A stretch of DNA of 64,000 nucleotides from Symbiodinium natans (taxonomy: Eukaryota; Sar; Dinophyceae; Suessiales; Symbiodiniaceae): positions 62,001 through 126,000 of the forward strand of contig CAJNDS010002066.1 in assembly GCA_905221605.1 (NCBI GenBank), read 5' to 3'. The notes under the pieces were generated by a model, which was not told the DNA's origin, searched no databases, and was given only the letters and a program-made list of their open reading frames with translations. Shown piece by piece: positions 1-10,840 of this stretch. Position numbers and translations under genes: made by a program. Position 1 is the stretch's first letter; the number at the start of each line of letters is the position of its first letter.

Positions 1-900
1 TACCCCTTCCCTGAATGCTTTGCGGTCCACGGTTCTTCTTGGCCGTATGTTAAGCACCAGGAAAAGGGGGGGGGGGCAGCAGGCTTCAGGGACTTTGGAA
101 GGGATTTGTGCTGGTCGGCCTCTTGGGGGGTTTGAGGTTTAGGGTCCAGGGGTCTGAGTATAGGATTGACGAGTGTCTTCTGCCGGGCTAGAGGAAGGCA
201 GGGCAAGCATTCAGGAGTTAAGAATGGCACTGGAAAGCTTGTTTGGCGCACGTCCGTCTGGTCACAAGCTGGTGAAGTAATGGCACGTGCTGGAAAGCAA
301 ATCTCCCATCTCCATTGATAATTTGATAAGATCTGGCGTATTTCCAAAGATCGGGATTCGGCACTCCTTTGGAGTGACTGCGCAAGGCATTCGGGATACT
401 TTTCTTCAAGATACTCCAAAAGTCCAAAGGGAATCTGCCCCTCCTGTATTCACATGTACCAGCTTTCGGTGGCCACTTTCACCTTAAGGGAGAAAATGCC
501 TGGACTTGACAACTGTTGTGCATGCATACTCAAGAAGAACCGACGCGATTATGACCCCCCCCACCCCCCACCCCCCTCACCCCCCCACCACCCCCCCCCC
601 CCCTGCCCAAACCAAAAGCCCCCTTATACCCGAAAGGTGGGGGTGGCTAAGGCTCCAGGCTCAGGAACAGAAGGACTGGGGTTAACAGGCGGTACGGCGG
701 TCGAAGTGTTCGAGTGGCCAGTTAGGAATGGTTGGAAGCTGCGGCAAGCAAGGCGCAACCAAAACCCCCCCCCCCCCCCACCCCCCCACGACCCCCCTAC
801 ACCCCCCAACCAACCGCAGTCAAAAGTGTGCAAAACGCACGACGGTAATTGACCCGTCGGCACATACATGGCTGAGAGTTTAGGGTTTAGGGTTTAGGGT
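1..900. other. no confident gene
   Basis: Contains poly-G and poly-C rich patches (555-605, 766-790) and open frames with proline runs that follow from them. I see no convincing exon. Confidence 0.5.
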
Positions 901-913
901 TCGGTACACCTGA

Positions 914-990
914 AGGCTTGCACGCTCCCAGCCTCCTTCGTCTTGCACACGCCCTCCCAACCTCAGCTCACCGAGCAGCAACTTTCGGAT
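914..990 (-). CDS. candidate exon, unknown protein
   Basis: Open minus frame KLLLGELRLGGRVQDEGGW in an island between telomeric repeats. Same strand as all neighbouring candidate exons. No family recognised; boundaries approximate. Confidence 0.4.
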
Positions 991-1140
991 AGGGCTCAGG
1001 GCTTTTCGGCCCAAGCAAGAGGTTTGGGGTTGAGGGGTTGAGGGGTTGAGGGGTTTAGGGGTTGAGGGGTTTAGGGTGGTTAGGTTTTGCAGCCCTGAAT
1101 AAACCCTTTAGGATTTAGGATTTTGGGCTTGGGGTCCTGA

Positions 1141-1222
1141 AGAAACTGCCTCGGACACCTTCAACTTCAAGCCGGCCTGTGCTGCAAGCGGCCGGCATCT
1201 GAATCTGAACGGCAGCACGTAA
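1141..1222 (-). CDS. candidate exon, unknown protein
   Basis: Minus frame reads AAVQIQMPAACSTGRLEVEG. It abuts a TIR element at 1238-1412 that would be its upstream intron. Family unknown. Confidence 0.35.
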
Positions 1223-1237
1223 CCCAGAGAGCCCGTT

Positions 1238-1412
1238 TTGAGCCCCCTTGTTTAAGGACTATTCCTGGAATCACAAGAAGGATGCCGTTATAACTCAAGG
1301 CATATTTCTTATGCTTATTTAAGGACTACTCCTGAAATCACAAGAAGGATCCCTTTACAACTGAAGCCACATTCCTTAGTTAAGGGGTATTGGCCTCTCT
1401 GGGTACTGCTGG
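1238..1412. mobile_element. family 4 element with internal duplication
   Basis: TTTAAGGACTATTCCTGGAA and TTTAAGGACTACTCCTGAAA are tandem copies; ends in AGTTAAGGGGTATTGGCCTC. Confidence 0.7.
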
Positions 1413-1507
1413 TGGTCCGAAAGGGTCCAGCAAACATCCATGCGCCCGAGAGGTACCAGACCCGGGAGGGCACCCCTGAAGCGGATACTTGACCAGTCGT
1501 CGGACCA

Positions 1508-1712
1508 TCTTGGAAGCCTAAACCCTAAACCCTGAACCCTGAACCCTGAACCCTGAACCCTGAACCCTGAACCCTGAACTCTGAACCCTCAACCCTAAAC
1601 CCTAAACCCTAAACCCTAAACCCTAAACCCTAAACCCTAAGCCCTAAACCCTAAACCCCAAGCCCTAAGCCCCAAGCCCTAAGCCCTAAACCTAAACCCT
1701 CAACCCTAAACA
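1508..1712. repeat. telomeric array, CCCTGAA grading to CCCTAAA
   Basis: Heptamers on the plus strand; a homogenised CCCTGAA block passes into CCCTAAA and then degenerates. Confidence 0.9.
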
Positions 1713-1765
1713 CAGGCCCTGAGGATGTCCTTTGGCCAAGAAGCTGCTTTGCGTAAATGTGAACT

Positions 1766-1860
1766 AGACCCAAGAGTAGCCTAGGAATCAAAAAAGGGCG
1801 CCCTGTTGTGGTTTTAAGGGGGCTGACAGGGCGATGTAACCCCTCAGCAAAGGGCCTACT
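1766..1860. mobile_element. family 3 element
   Basis: CCTAGGAATCAAAAAAGGGC start, shared with 7640 and 63837. Confidence 0.6.
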
Positions 1861-1897
1861 CTCGGTCCTTGAACATGCACCGCTGACTCGTCATACG

Positions 1898-1978
1898 CCC
1901 TAAACCCTAAACCCTAAACCCTAAACCCTAAACCCTAAACCCTAAACCCTAAACCCTAAACCCTAAACCCTAAACCCT
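1898..1978. repeat. telomeric array (CCCTAAA)n
   Basis: About eleven perfect heptamers. Confidence 0.95.
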
Positions 1979-2145
1979 ACTGCATCATTGAGCTCATGCA
2001 TCAGTCGCAGCATGATTGGCCGTGCGTTTGAGGGTTTTGGGGTTTAGTGTTTAAGGTTGAACGTGTCGGTCAAGGGTAACCTTTGGCCTGGTTCCGCAAG
2101 CAAATTAGGTGCAAAGATGCCCCCCCCTCCCCCACCAGGTTTATA

Positions 2146-2232
2146 AAGAATCCAGTGGCTAGCGTTCGCCTTCCACCGGAGCCACCGGTTCTCCTGCTGC
2201 ACTTTCACACAACCTTGCCAGGACAGCTCCAA
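2146..2232 (-). CDS. candidate exon, unknown protein
   Basis: Minus frame contains KVQQENRWLRWKANASHWIL. A C-rich tract lies just 3' of it in transcript sense. Family unknown. Confidence 0.35.
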
Positions 2233-2638
2233 GGTTTAAAGGGTTCAGGGTTCAGGGCTTTAGGGCTAAGGGTTTAGGGCTCAGGGCTTTCATTCAACAC
2301 AGAGACCGATTTTTTTGCACAGAACTTATGTATTCATATTGTCATCACAGAGGGGGGGGGGGGGGGGGGGGGGGGCGGAATCTTGGAAGCTGCTTCGTAA
2401 CACTGGACTTTTGAAAATTTGTTTGTGGGGATCGGTATTTAGGGGCTTTCAGGAATATCCCTAAACCCTAAACCCTAAACCCTAAACCCCAAACCCCAAA
2501 CCCTAAACCCTAAACCCTAAACCCTAAACCCTAAACCAAAGAAACCCCTGGACCCGCGTTAGAGCTCCAACGGTCTAGGGAGAGCTCCAGGATCTGGTGC
2601 CCTAAAACGTAAACCCTGCACCCTAAACCCTAAACCCT

Positions 2639-2791
2639 ACTTGAAGGTTCATGGTACTTACTAACCAATTATAACTGGGCTTATAACCCTACTTATAATT
2701 GGGATAACCCCTATAAGGCCCTTTAGGGGTATTATAAGTAGGGTTATTAGTACAGTTATAGTTGGTTAGTAAGTACCATGAACCTTCAAGT
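2639..2791. mobile_element. family 1 inverted-repeat element, intact
   Basis: Ends ACTTGAAGGTTCATGGTACT and its reverse complement, with matching arms of nearly 40 bases. Lies wholly within telomeric repeats. Confidence 0.85.
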
Positions 2792-2943
2792 AGACCCTAA
2801 ACCCTAGACCCTAAACCTTAATCTTCAAGCCCTAGGCTGCCCCTCGTTTTGTTTGGCTTTCTGGGGCTTGCATGGGTGTTCATAAGGGATCCGAGCTCAA
2901 CAAAGGGAATAAGGTTTGGGGCTTAGGGTTTGGGGTACCACCT

Positions 2944-3084
2944 GCTTGGAGGTTCATGGTACTTCTTGAGCCAACTATAACTGTACTTGTAACCCAAGTA
3001 TGGTCATGTTAGGGCACTTAAGGGGCTTACAAGTGGGTTCTGAGTACAGATATAGCTGGGTTATCAGTACCCTCCCTTCAAGTA
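2944..3084. mobile_element. family 1 inverted-repeat element
   Basis: Starts CTTGGAGGTTCATGGTACTT and shares the internal GTTAGGGCACTTAAGGGGCT with other copies; right end decayed. Confidence 0.8.
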
Positions 3085-3120
3085 GCATCCTAGCGTACTT
3101 TTTTTGGTAGGGAATGAAGG

Positions 3121-3243
3121 CTTGAGGAACGCTCGTAGCTGCTTCTTTGCGACTTTGCGAGTCTGCCATTCCCGAACCAACAACCGCAGCAAGTCATGCC
3201 GAGGGACATGAGGGAGAAAACCCCGACATCCGACTGCCCACAT
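3121..3243 (-). CDS. candidate exon, unknown protein
   Basis: Minus frame of 41 codons, basic and helical, including RHDLLRLLVREWQTRKVAKK. Begins near an ATG after a TAG usable as acceptor. A TIR element (2944-3084) lies immediately downstream. Family unknown. Confidence 0.5.
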
Positions 3244-3389
3244 CCTAGCCCCCTTAACTCAAAACTGTAAACCCTAAACCCTAAACCCTCCCCTCCGTTT
3301 TGCTTTTTGGGATGGTTGGGGAGGCGGGGGTTGGGGTGAAGGTGTTTCACCTCAAGGAGCTTTACCTTGAACCCCAAAGGTGGTACGAG

Positions 3390-3510
3390 GACCCCTGGGT
3401 GTGGAGACCAATCTTTAAGAGTCCTAAGGTAACATAAGGGCCATATCAGGAGTACACTAAGGGAAAACTTTGCGGGTACAACCTTAGGGTGCGAGTCTTA
3501 ACCCCTTGAA
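3390..3510. mobile_element. family 7 element, uninterrupted copy
   Basis: CATAAGGGCCATATCAGGAG and ACAACCTTAGGGTGCGAGTC, continuous. Acts as empty-site reference for the copy at 37945-38168. Confidence 0.75.
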
Positions 3511-3514
3511 AACT

Positions 3515-3612
3515 AAACCCTAAACCCTAAACCCTAAACCCTAAACCCTAAACCCTAAACCCTAAACTCTAAACCCTGAACCCTAAACCCTAAACCCTGA
3601 ACCCTGAACCCT
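3515..3612. repeat. telomeric array (CCCTAAA)n
   Basis: Perfect then degenerate heptamers between an uninterrupted family 7 element and the exon at 3615. Confidence 0.9.
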
Positions 3613-3614
3613 AA

Positions 3615-3703
3615 GGTGCAAGCTTGGCCTTCGTAGACGACGGAGCGAGGGAGGACGTTGATCCACTCATAGCCATGCCTTTGCATGTGGGGGAATCTCC
3701 TCG
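3615..3703 (-). CDS. candidate exon, unknown protein
   Basis: Minus frame PHMQRHGYEWINVLPRSVVY, preceded by an AG acceptor. The other minus frames are interrupted or less protein-like. CCCTAAA array on its left. Confidence 0.5.
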
Positions 3704-3711
3704 GACCATCC

Positions 3712-4010
3712 ACCCTATAACCCCTATAACCCCATAGCCCTATAGCCCTATAACCCTATAACCCTATGATCCTAGAACCCTATAAACCTATAACCCTATA
3801 ACCCTAAAACCCCAAAACACCCTAAAATCCTAAAACCCTAAAACCCCTAAAACCCTAAACCCCCCCCAAAAACCCTAAAACCCCCCAAAACCCCCCCAAA
3901 ACCCTAAAACCCTAAACCCTAAACCCGAAAAACCCCAAAGCAACCCTAAAACCCTAAAACCCCATAACCCCCAAAAACCCTAAAACCCTAAAACCCCAAA
4001 AACCGCGTGC
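3712..4010. repeat. degenerate CCCTATAA/CCCTAAAA block
   Basis: Unit length drifts from 7 to 8-9 bases; no exon seen. Confidence 0.8.
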
Positions 4011-4205
4011 CTGCGCCCCTGTTGAGGAGCCCTAAACCCTAAACCCTAAACCCTAAACCCTAAACCCTAAACCCTAAACCCTAAACCCTAAACCCTAAAC
4101 CCAGGAGCTTGGGATGCCCAGAAAAGTCCACAGAGCTCCGAGCAGCTGGGCAGGCAAAGGTGGCCGCCCTGGACCCCCCGCCCCCCCCGCCCCTCCCTTC
4201 CCCCT

Positions 4206-4935
4206 TAGGGTTTAGGGTTTAGGGTTTAGGGTTTAGGATTTAGGGTTTAGGGTTTAGGGTTTAGGATTTAGGATTTAGGGTTTAGGGTTCCTTAACCCCC
4301 CCCCCCCCCCCCCCCTACCTAACCCCCGCCTGAACCCCCTCCTAAACCCGTTAAACTCTGAAACCCTGAACCCCCTCATAAATCTCCTCCCTAACCCCTT
4401 CCTAACCCCCCTAACTACTCCCAACCCTAAACCCTAAACCTGAAACACCTCCCCTCGAAATCTTCCTGAACCTCTCGGCGATAGCAGACAAGATGCCACT
4501 TGTCGTGGCAGACGCAGCCTCTGACGGTTTAGGGATTAGCGTTTTAGGGTTTTAGGGTTTAAGGGTTTTGGGGTTTCAAATTTAGGGTTTTAGGGCTTTA
4601 GGACTCGGGGTGTAGGGCCTTGGGTTTAGGGTCTAAGGTCTAGGGTCCAGTGTTTAAGGTTTAGGGTCTAGACGGTGTAGGGTTTTAGGGTTCATTGCTT
4701 GGGGCTAAGGTCTGGTGTTTAAGTTTAGGGGTTAGGGTTAGGGGTTAGGGGTTAGGGGTTAGGGGTTAGGGGTTAGGGGTTAGGGGTTAGGGGTTAGGGG
4801 TTAGGGGTTAGGGGTTAGGGGTTAAGGGTTAGGGGTTAGGGGTTAGGGGTTAGGGGTTAGGGGTTAGGGGTTAGGGTTTAGGGTTTAGGGTTTAGGGTTT
4901 AGGGTTTGGGGTTTAGGGTTTAGGGTTTAAGGTTT
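4206..4935. repeat. telomeric arrays with (TTAGGGG)n core
   Basis: TTTAGGG at 4206-4290, a homopolymer C tract, degenerate copies, then about twenty TTAGGGG units (4725-4875) returning to TTTAGGG. One candidate exon (4468-4526) is embedded. Confidence 0.85.
4468..4526 (-). CDS. candidate small exon
   Basis: Minus frame SEAASATTSGILSAIAERF between degenerate C-rich and G-rich telomeric tracts. Short; family unknown. Confidence 0.35.
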
Positions 4936-4938
4936 TGC

Positions 4939-5218
4939 TTAGTACGCTTTAGACGGTGCAGATGGCCGTGCCGGACCAGGGCGTCGTCCATTACCGCTGG
5001 CAGCAGCTGCTGCTGCTCCTGCTGGATGATTCTCGAGCTGAGTCGCCAGGACCGCCTCCAACGGTGCCACCCCAGTGTCAGACGGAGGATCAGGCGGAGC
5101 TGCGACCTCAACGGGTGGAATTGGCGGAGCTGCGACTTCAACGGGTGGAACAGGCGGAGCTGCAACGGGAGCTGTTTGTTTGTGGTCTGGGGTGTACTTT
5201 TTTTCCCCACAGTGCTTC
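4939..5218 (-). CDS. candidate Pro/Ala-rich exon
   Basis: Minus frame of about 93 codons, low complexity: PPVPPVEVAA repeated twice, then an AAAAAA run and a basic Pro-rich end. Telomeric repeats border both sides and supply the stop. The opposite strand is also open, so strand is inferred from neighbours. Confidence 0.45.
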
Positions 5219-5219
5219 A

Positions 5220-6515
5220 ACCCTAAACCCTAAACCCTAAACCCTAAACCCTAAACCCTCATGTGGCTTACGTAGACTCTTGCGTTGAGGGTTCCGGTTT
5301 AGGGTTTCGGGTTTTTGGGTTTCAGGGTTTAACGGTTTTAGGGTTATAGGGTCCAGGGTCTAGGGTTTAGTGTCCGTTTGCGCTTCGGCTTCTCCGGACA
5401 CAGAACTAACCCCTTGTTAGGAAAGGGCTCTTTTCTTAGACAGGAGGAACGACGCCGTTTAGATTCCCAACGTCCTAAAGCTCTAAAACTGGTGAATAAG
5501 TACAAATACAAACATGTGAATACTTGGACATATATGGGGGTTTCCGCAAATAGGGGGTCTGTTTGAGGAGTCCCTTCATCTTTGGGGTATAATCGGGGTG
5601 CCCCTATTTTGCGAAATACCCATTTCCCAATGCCCGGAGCACGTATGGTTTGCCCACACCCATTGGTTGCACGCATGGTCTGCCAAGGGTGCAGGGCTTA
5701 GGGTTGAGGATTTAGGGTTGAGGGTTTAGAGTTCATTTGGGTTCTTGTGATCCGGTGGTTTGAGGGTTGTGGGTTTAGGGTTTAGGGGTTTTGAAGGTTT
5801 AGGGTTTAGGGTTGTAGGTTTTAGGGTTTAGGGGTTGTAGGCTTTGGGGTTTACGTTTTAGGGGGTTTCAGGGTTTAGGGTTTGGGGGTTGTAAGTTTTG
5901 TAGGTTTTGTAGGGTTTAGGGGGTTTCGGGTTTAGGGTTTGGGGTTTTTGTAGCGCGCGGGCACACATCGCGTATACGCACACTCGCGTCCCCAACTCCG
6001 GAGTTCGTGTCTTCAAGTTGCGTGTCCTGTCAAGGTGTCCGGAGTCCTGAACCCTCGGCAGGGGCGACGTTCTCGCATGTTGCTATGGGTCTCTGAAGCA
6101 ATAGCGCGGGCAAGCCACAGGTACTGGCCGTAAAACTGGTCAATAAGTATAAACTCTAATATTTCAATACACGGACATACATTTGCACAAGTGTAGTACT
6201 ACGTTCTACCCCAATGGGGATTTTTCCCCCCCCCCCCCCCCCCCCAACCCTTGCAAACCCCGGAGTCGGAGAATGCTGTAGAGCTCTCCACTCTAAACCC
6301 CAAACTCTAAAACCTAAACCCCAAACCCTAGACCCTAAGCCCGAAAACAGACCCCAAACCCTAAACCCCAAACCGGGAACCCCAAACCCAAACCTCAAGC
6401 CCAAAACCATAATCACCCCAAACCCCAAACTGCAAACCCGAAACCCCAAACTTGAAACCCTAAACCCCAAACCCCAAATCCTAAACCCGAAACCCTAAAC
6501 CCCAAACCCGAAACC
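5220..6515. other. mixed repeat region
   Basis: CCCTAAA (5220-5258), degenerate TTTAGGG (5680-5950), an inverted-repeat element (about 5535-5640), a poly-C tract and a degenerate CCCTAAA block (6290-6515). The motif AAAACTGGTSAATAAGTA occurs at 5485 and again at 6132, showing a shared element. No confident exon. Confidence 0.6.
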
Positions 6516-6519
6516 CTGT

Positions 6520-6593
6520 TAACCCAAGTCGGAGGAGGCCTTCCTCCTTGGTTGGGATCTGCACCTTGTTCTTTTCCAGCTCCCGAACCTGGA
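6520..6593 (-). CDS. candidate exon, unknown protein
   Basis: Minus frame QVRELEKNKVQIPTKEEGLL, charged and helical. CCCTAAA-type repeats on the left and TTTAGGG on the right. Confidence 0.45.
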
Positions 6594-7107
6594 TAGGGTT
6601 TAGGGTTTAGGTTTCGGGTTTAGGGTTGTTCGGGTCCCTCAGGGTGGAGGGTGGGGCGGTTTTAGGGAAGCTTAGGGAGCCAAAGGGAGTAGGGAACCTT
6701 GGGTTACACACCCCACTTGAAGCTTTGGGTTTCGGGTTGAGGGCTGTAGGGCGTAGGGTTTCAGGTTTAGGGTTACGGTTAGGTTTGTTTAGGGTTGAGG
6801 GCTTAGTAAAGTTTGGGCTTCCCGGTGTGAGAACCCAGATAGTCACAGATAGTCAATTAGTAGTCACAGGTATCTCCCCCCCTTTCCCTGATCCCCTAAA
6901 CCCTGAAAAGCTAAACCGCCCCTCTCCCCCAAACCCCCACCCTAACTCCCTAAACCCCTAAACCCCTAAACCCGTAAACCCCTAAATCCCTGTTACCCTA
7001 GCCCTAAACCCTAGACCCCTAAATCCCTCTCATCCGAAACCCCTAAACCCCTAAATCCTTGTTATCCTAAACCCCTACACCCCTAAACCCCTAAACGCTC
7101 AAACCAA

Positions 7108-7210
7108 ACTCCCAAGAGTTGCAGCCAGAGGTCCCTCCCGCGACGCGCAGTCTTCAAGCGGGACCGGTAGGCGATGCCCTCGGTAATCCACGTCTTCCTG
7201 CGCGAGCACT
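7108..7210 (-). CDS. candidate exon, unknown protein
   Basis: Minus frame AQEDVDYRGHRLPVPLEDCA continues open to the telomeric border; a second minus frame is also open. Family unknown. Confidence 0.4.
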
Positions 7211-7244
7211 GCGGGAGTATAGCAGCAATTTGGTAGCATAGATT

Positions 7245-7356
7245 TTAGGGTTAGGGTTTTAGGGTTGGGGTTTGGGGTTTGGGGTTTGGGGTTTGGGGTT
7301 TGGGGTTTGGGGTTTGGGGTTTGGGGTTTAGGGTTTAGGGTTTAGGGTTTAGGGTG
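7245..7356. repeat. (TTTGGGG)n array ending in TTTAGGG
   Basis: A run of TTTGGGG variant heptamers passing into TTTAGGG. Confidence 0.9.
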
Positions 7357-7631
7357 TATAAAGTTCTAGGGCTTAGGGTTCAGAAGCAGTTTAGGATGAT
7401 GGTGGAGGCTAGGCCGTGACCTGAAGCATTTAAACTTTGAAATTCCTGCATTTTACTCATCCCAAAAGCTATGCCCTGAAGCCTAAATCCTAGGACCTGA
7501 AAAGAAGCTCAAAAGCCCAGACCCAAAACCCAAACCCCGAAGCTTAAGTTGACATCCTCCTATGCACGAAGTTGCAGCCCTGCGGCATCTAGGGTTTAGG
7601 GTTTAGAGTTTAGGGTTTAGGGTTTAGGGCC

Positions 7632-7715
7632 CAAGAGTGACCTAGGAATAAAAGGGTCCCCTTGTACTTGACAGGGGCTTGGAAGGGAACCTCAACCCCT
7701 GGGCATGTTCAACCC
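7632..7715. mobile_element. family 3 element
   Basis: CCTAGGAATAAAAGGGTCCC and GGAAGGGAACCTCAACCCC. Confidence 0.6.
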
Positions 7716-7862
7716 GTGGCATCGGTCTCGGGAGATGTTTCAGGCTTTAGGGTTCAGGCTTTGGTCTCCCTAACCCCTAAACCCTAAACCCTAAACCCTA
7801 AATCCTAAACCCTAAACCCTAAACCCTAAACCCGAAACCCTAAACCCTAAACCCTAAACCCC

Positions 7863-7967
7863 GGCGATCCTCCCCTCTTGCCGCATCTGGAGGGTGGCCG
7901 CAATTTCCGCGAGTGCGGAGGGCAAGTTCGACCACAGCCGGCCGACCAACGAGCCATCCTGCAGCAG
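7863..7967 (-). CDS. candidate exon, unknown protein
   Basis: Minus frame LLQDGSLVGRLWSNLPSALA followed by EIAATLQMRQEGRIA; strongly protein-like. CCCTAAA array directly left, TTTAGGG directly right. Confidence 0.55.
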
Positions 7968-8699
7968 GGTTTAGGGTTTAGGGCTAGTCAGTATAGAGCC
8001 CTGTGTTGAGTAGAATGGGCATTGTGAGAGACTCCTCTGCATGGAAGCCCTAAATCCTCTGAAGGTAAGTCATAAATCGCAAGGGCCTGGTGCCATAAAC
8101 CCAAAACCCTAGACACTAAACCCTGAAACCCTATCCATCCTAAACCCTAAACCCTAAAGTACAGGGAATCTGAAGCTGGGGTTCCTACAAAATTATCAGG
8201 TAGGGCTTAGGGCTTGTCGGCCTCCGAGATCCTCCTGATCCCCGCACCACAGTGCGCACCGACAGGGTTTCTAGGGTTGAGGGCTTCGGAGCTTAGGGTT
8301 TAGGGAGTATCCCTGGAGCCTTGATTCCACATGCCTCGCGCGATCCCTACTTGGAAGACGCGGCAAGTAGGTCCATCCGAGCATCTGTTTAATTAATACC
8401 TCCACATTTAAAGACTCTTTTCGTCGAAATCCGGCTGCAAGACTGCTTTCCACTACGGGGGTTTTCGTATGGGGAAATACCACCACAGCTAAAGAACATT
8501 TTCCGGGAGGGGTTCAAAAATCTGTCTGCAGGCTTCTTTCTTTGCTTGCTGAGCTGCAGTTTGGATCGGTGACACTACATTGTTTTCAATACATTCCTGT
8601 TGTTCCCCACCCTCGGTGTGGGGTTGTTAGATTTTAAACTCAACTCTTCTCCTCGCCCGGAACTCTTCTCCTCACCCGGAACTCTTCGCCCGGTCTACT

Positions 8700-8955
8700 C
8701 CTCACTCATCACTGGAGTGCCCAACCCCAAATGTCTTTGGAGTGCCCAACTCTAGAGTGTCCCTGGGGTGCCCAACCCCAAAGTCTCCCTGGCCAGAGTG
8801 TCCCCCGGAGTGCCCCAACCCCAGTCTTCCTGGAGTGCCCAACCCCAGAGTCTCCCTGGAGTGCCCAACCCCAGAGAGTCTCGTGCCCAACCCCAGATGT
8901 CTCCGAAGTGCACAGCCCCAGAGTGTCCCTGGAGTGCCCAACCCTAGAGTATCTC
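8700..8955. repeat. minisatellite, unit about 30 bases
   Basis: GAGTGCCCAACCCCAGAGTC recurs about nine times with variable tails (CTCCCTG, TGTCCCTG, ATGTCTTTG). Open frames across it are repeat artefacts. Confidence 0.85.
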
Positions 8956-9197
8956 AACCAAGAGAGGGGGTGTTCGAAGTAAATAATTCTTTATAGAGAA
9001 TCCATACATTGCCATGGTCGTATTCTTGCGCCCTGCCTTTCTTACACCAATTACACCGATGCTCGGATTAGAGCCATAAGTCCCCACAGGCAGAAGACCA
9101 AAACCGTTGCTGTTTGGGGAACTACTTAAGACTTGATAAGAGCCAAAACCCGAAACCCTAAACCCTAATCCTAAACCCTCAACCCTCAACCCTAAAG

Positions 9198-9306
9198 TAC
9201 AGCACCCACAAAAATGCCAACATTTGTGGCAAGGGCATTCCAAGCAAGTAAGTACAAATTGGTGTCGCGCTTGTACGATGCACAGCAAGCGTCCCCAAGC
9301 CCAGAG
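9198..9306 (-). CDS. candidate exon with hydrophobic segment
   Basis: Minus frame SYKRDTNLYLLAWNALATNV followed by GIFVGAV: a basic stretch, then about 20 largely apolar residues that could be a membrane helix. TTTAGGG array on the right. Family unknown. Confidence 0.5.
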
Positions 9307-9540
9307 ACTCAAACCCCCCGAAAGGAGGTTTAGGAGATTTAGGGTTTAGGGTTTAGGGTTTAGGGTTTAGGGTTTAGGGTTTAGGGCTTCCACCAAGTGA
9401 ACTCCAATGTGGCTCCCTCTGATCTAAGCTCATAAGCCCTAAACGACTCCAAGCCCTATAAGTTCTGTAAACCGTAAACCCCAAACCCTAAACCCTAAAC
9501 TTCAAACCCTAAACCCCGAACCATAACCCCTGCCTTGCGG

Positions 9541-9607
9541 TAGGAGAAGGCCTTGTAAAAGTCATTGTCCATGCCCATCATCTTTCCCCCTTGGCTGAGT
9601 CGCCTTG
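9541..9607 (-). CDS. candidate exon, unknown protein
   Basis: Minus frame RRLSQGGKMMGMDNDFYKAF. Lies between the FVAP exon (10037-10115) and the exon at 9198-9306, so may belong to the same gene. Confidence 0.45.
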
Positions 9608-9776
9608 GGGTTGGCGGGAGGGTTTAGGGTTTGGGGTTTGGGGTTTAGGGTTTGGGGTTTAGGGGCTTAGGGCTTAGGGCTTAGGGCGTTAATTAGCGTG
9701 TGCTGCAGAGTGGCGTTTAGGCGCAAGAGTTTTGTACACGAGAAGGAATTAAGTGCATCGCTGTGCGATGGGCCCC

Positions 9777-10015
9777 CTAAACCCTAAACCCTAAACCCTA
9801 AACCCTAAACCCTAAACCCTAAACCCTAAACCCTAAACCCTAAACCCTAAACCCTAAACCCTAAACCCTAACACCTAAACCCTAAACCCTAAACCCTAAA
9901 CCCTAAACCCTAAACCCTAAACCCTAAACCCTAAACCCTAAACCCTAAACCCTAAACCCTAAACCCTAAACCCTAAACCCTAAACCCTAAACCCTAAACC
10001 CTAAACCCTAAACCC
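9777..10015. repeat. long telomeric array (CCCTAAA)n
   Basis: More than thirty heptamers with a single imperfect unit near 9871; ends beside the FVAP exon. Confidence 0.95.
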
Positions 10016-10036
10016 TCCCTAAGCCTGAACCCTCAA

Positions 10037-10115
10037 CCCGAGCTGTTTGCCCCTGGCCGAGGCATCGGCGCGACAAAGCTCTGCACGGTGCTCAGCATGA
10101 AGAGCATGAGCGCCT
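10037..10115 (-). CDS. candidate exon with FVAP plastid-leader-like motif
   Basis: Minus frame MLFMLSTVQSFVAPMPRPGA from an ATG at 10107. A short apolar run precedes Phe-Val-Ala-Pro, the motif that marks signal-peptide/transit-peptide junctions of plastid proteins in peridinin dinoflagellates and other red-plastid algae. It may be the 5' coding exon of a plastid-targeted protein running to lower coordinates; it could instead be an internal exon. Exactly flanked by CCCTAAA (left) and TTTAGGG (right) arrays. Confidence 0.45.
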
Positions 10116-10117
10116 GG

Positions 10118-10200
10118 AGGGTTTAGGGTTTAGGGTTTAGGGTTTAGGGTTTAGGGTTTAGGGTTTAGGGTTTAGGGTTTTGAGTTTAGGGTTTGGGGTT
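10118..10200. repeat. telomeric array (TTTAGGG)n
   Basis: Opposite orientation to the array at 9777, with the exon 10037-10115 between them. Confidence 0.95.
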
Positions 10201-10450
10201 CAGGGTGTGCAAGGGGGCGGGGGCTGTGGGTGAGGGCTTAGTGTTTAGGGTCTAAGGATATCGGGTTCTAGGGCACGGCTCGTGGCAGACGGGTTTCAGG
10301 GTCACAGGGCAGGCCCGAAGCTGTCAAGAACAAGACCCTCAACCCTAAACCCTAAACCCTAGACCCTAAACCCTGAATCCTAAACCCTAAGCCCGAATGC
10401 AACCTTGCAAGGCCTAAACCCGAAGCCCTAAGACGCCAGCAACCTAAACC

Positions 10451-10527
10451 CCGAGCTCTCCCATGAGGAGACGACTACCAAGTATACCCTGCGCGTGCGC
10501 TCACGGCACCAAAACTCTGAAGTCTCC
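10451..10527 (-). CDS. candidate exon, unknown protein
   Basis: Minus frame ETSEFWCRERTRRVYLVVVS open between telomeric remnants. Weak on its own. Confidence 0.3.
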
Positions 10528-10840
10528 CGAAATTAAGGGGTTCAGAAAGGGGGTTTCGGGTTCAGGGTTTAGGGTTTTGGGCCTTAAAACTGGTTAAGAG
10601 TTGAGGGTTTAGGGTTTGGGGTTTAGGACCTTAAAACAGGGGTTTAGGGTTTAGCGTTTTAGGGGAATCCAAAGCTCGAACAAGCTTTATGTTGAGGCTT
10701 TGGGGTTTCAGGGTGCACAGAAAACAACCCTGCACGCTTTGGGTTTGGGGTTTTGGGTTTAGGGTTTAGGGTTTCGGGTTTCAGGTTTCGGGTTTCGGGT
10801 TTAGGGGTTAAGGGTTTAGGAAGAAGCCCGAAACCCTCAC

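Noticed and set aside
8700-8955. CRISPR array
   Set aside because: Spacing is irregular, there are no unique spacers of constant length, and the context is eukaryotic. The same holds for 23227-23515.
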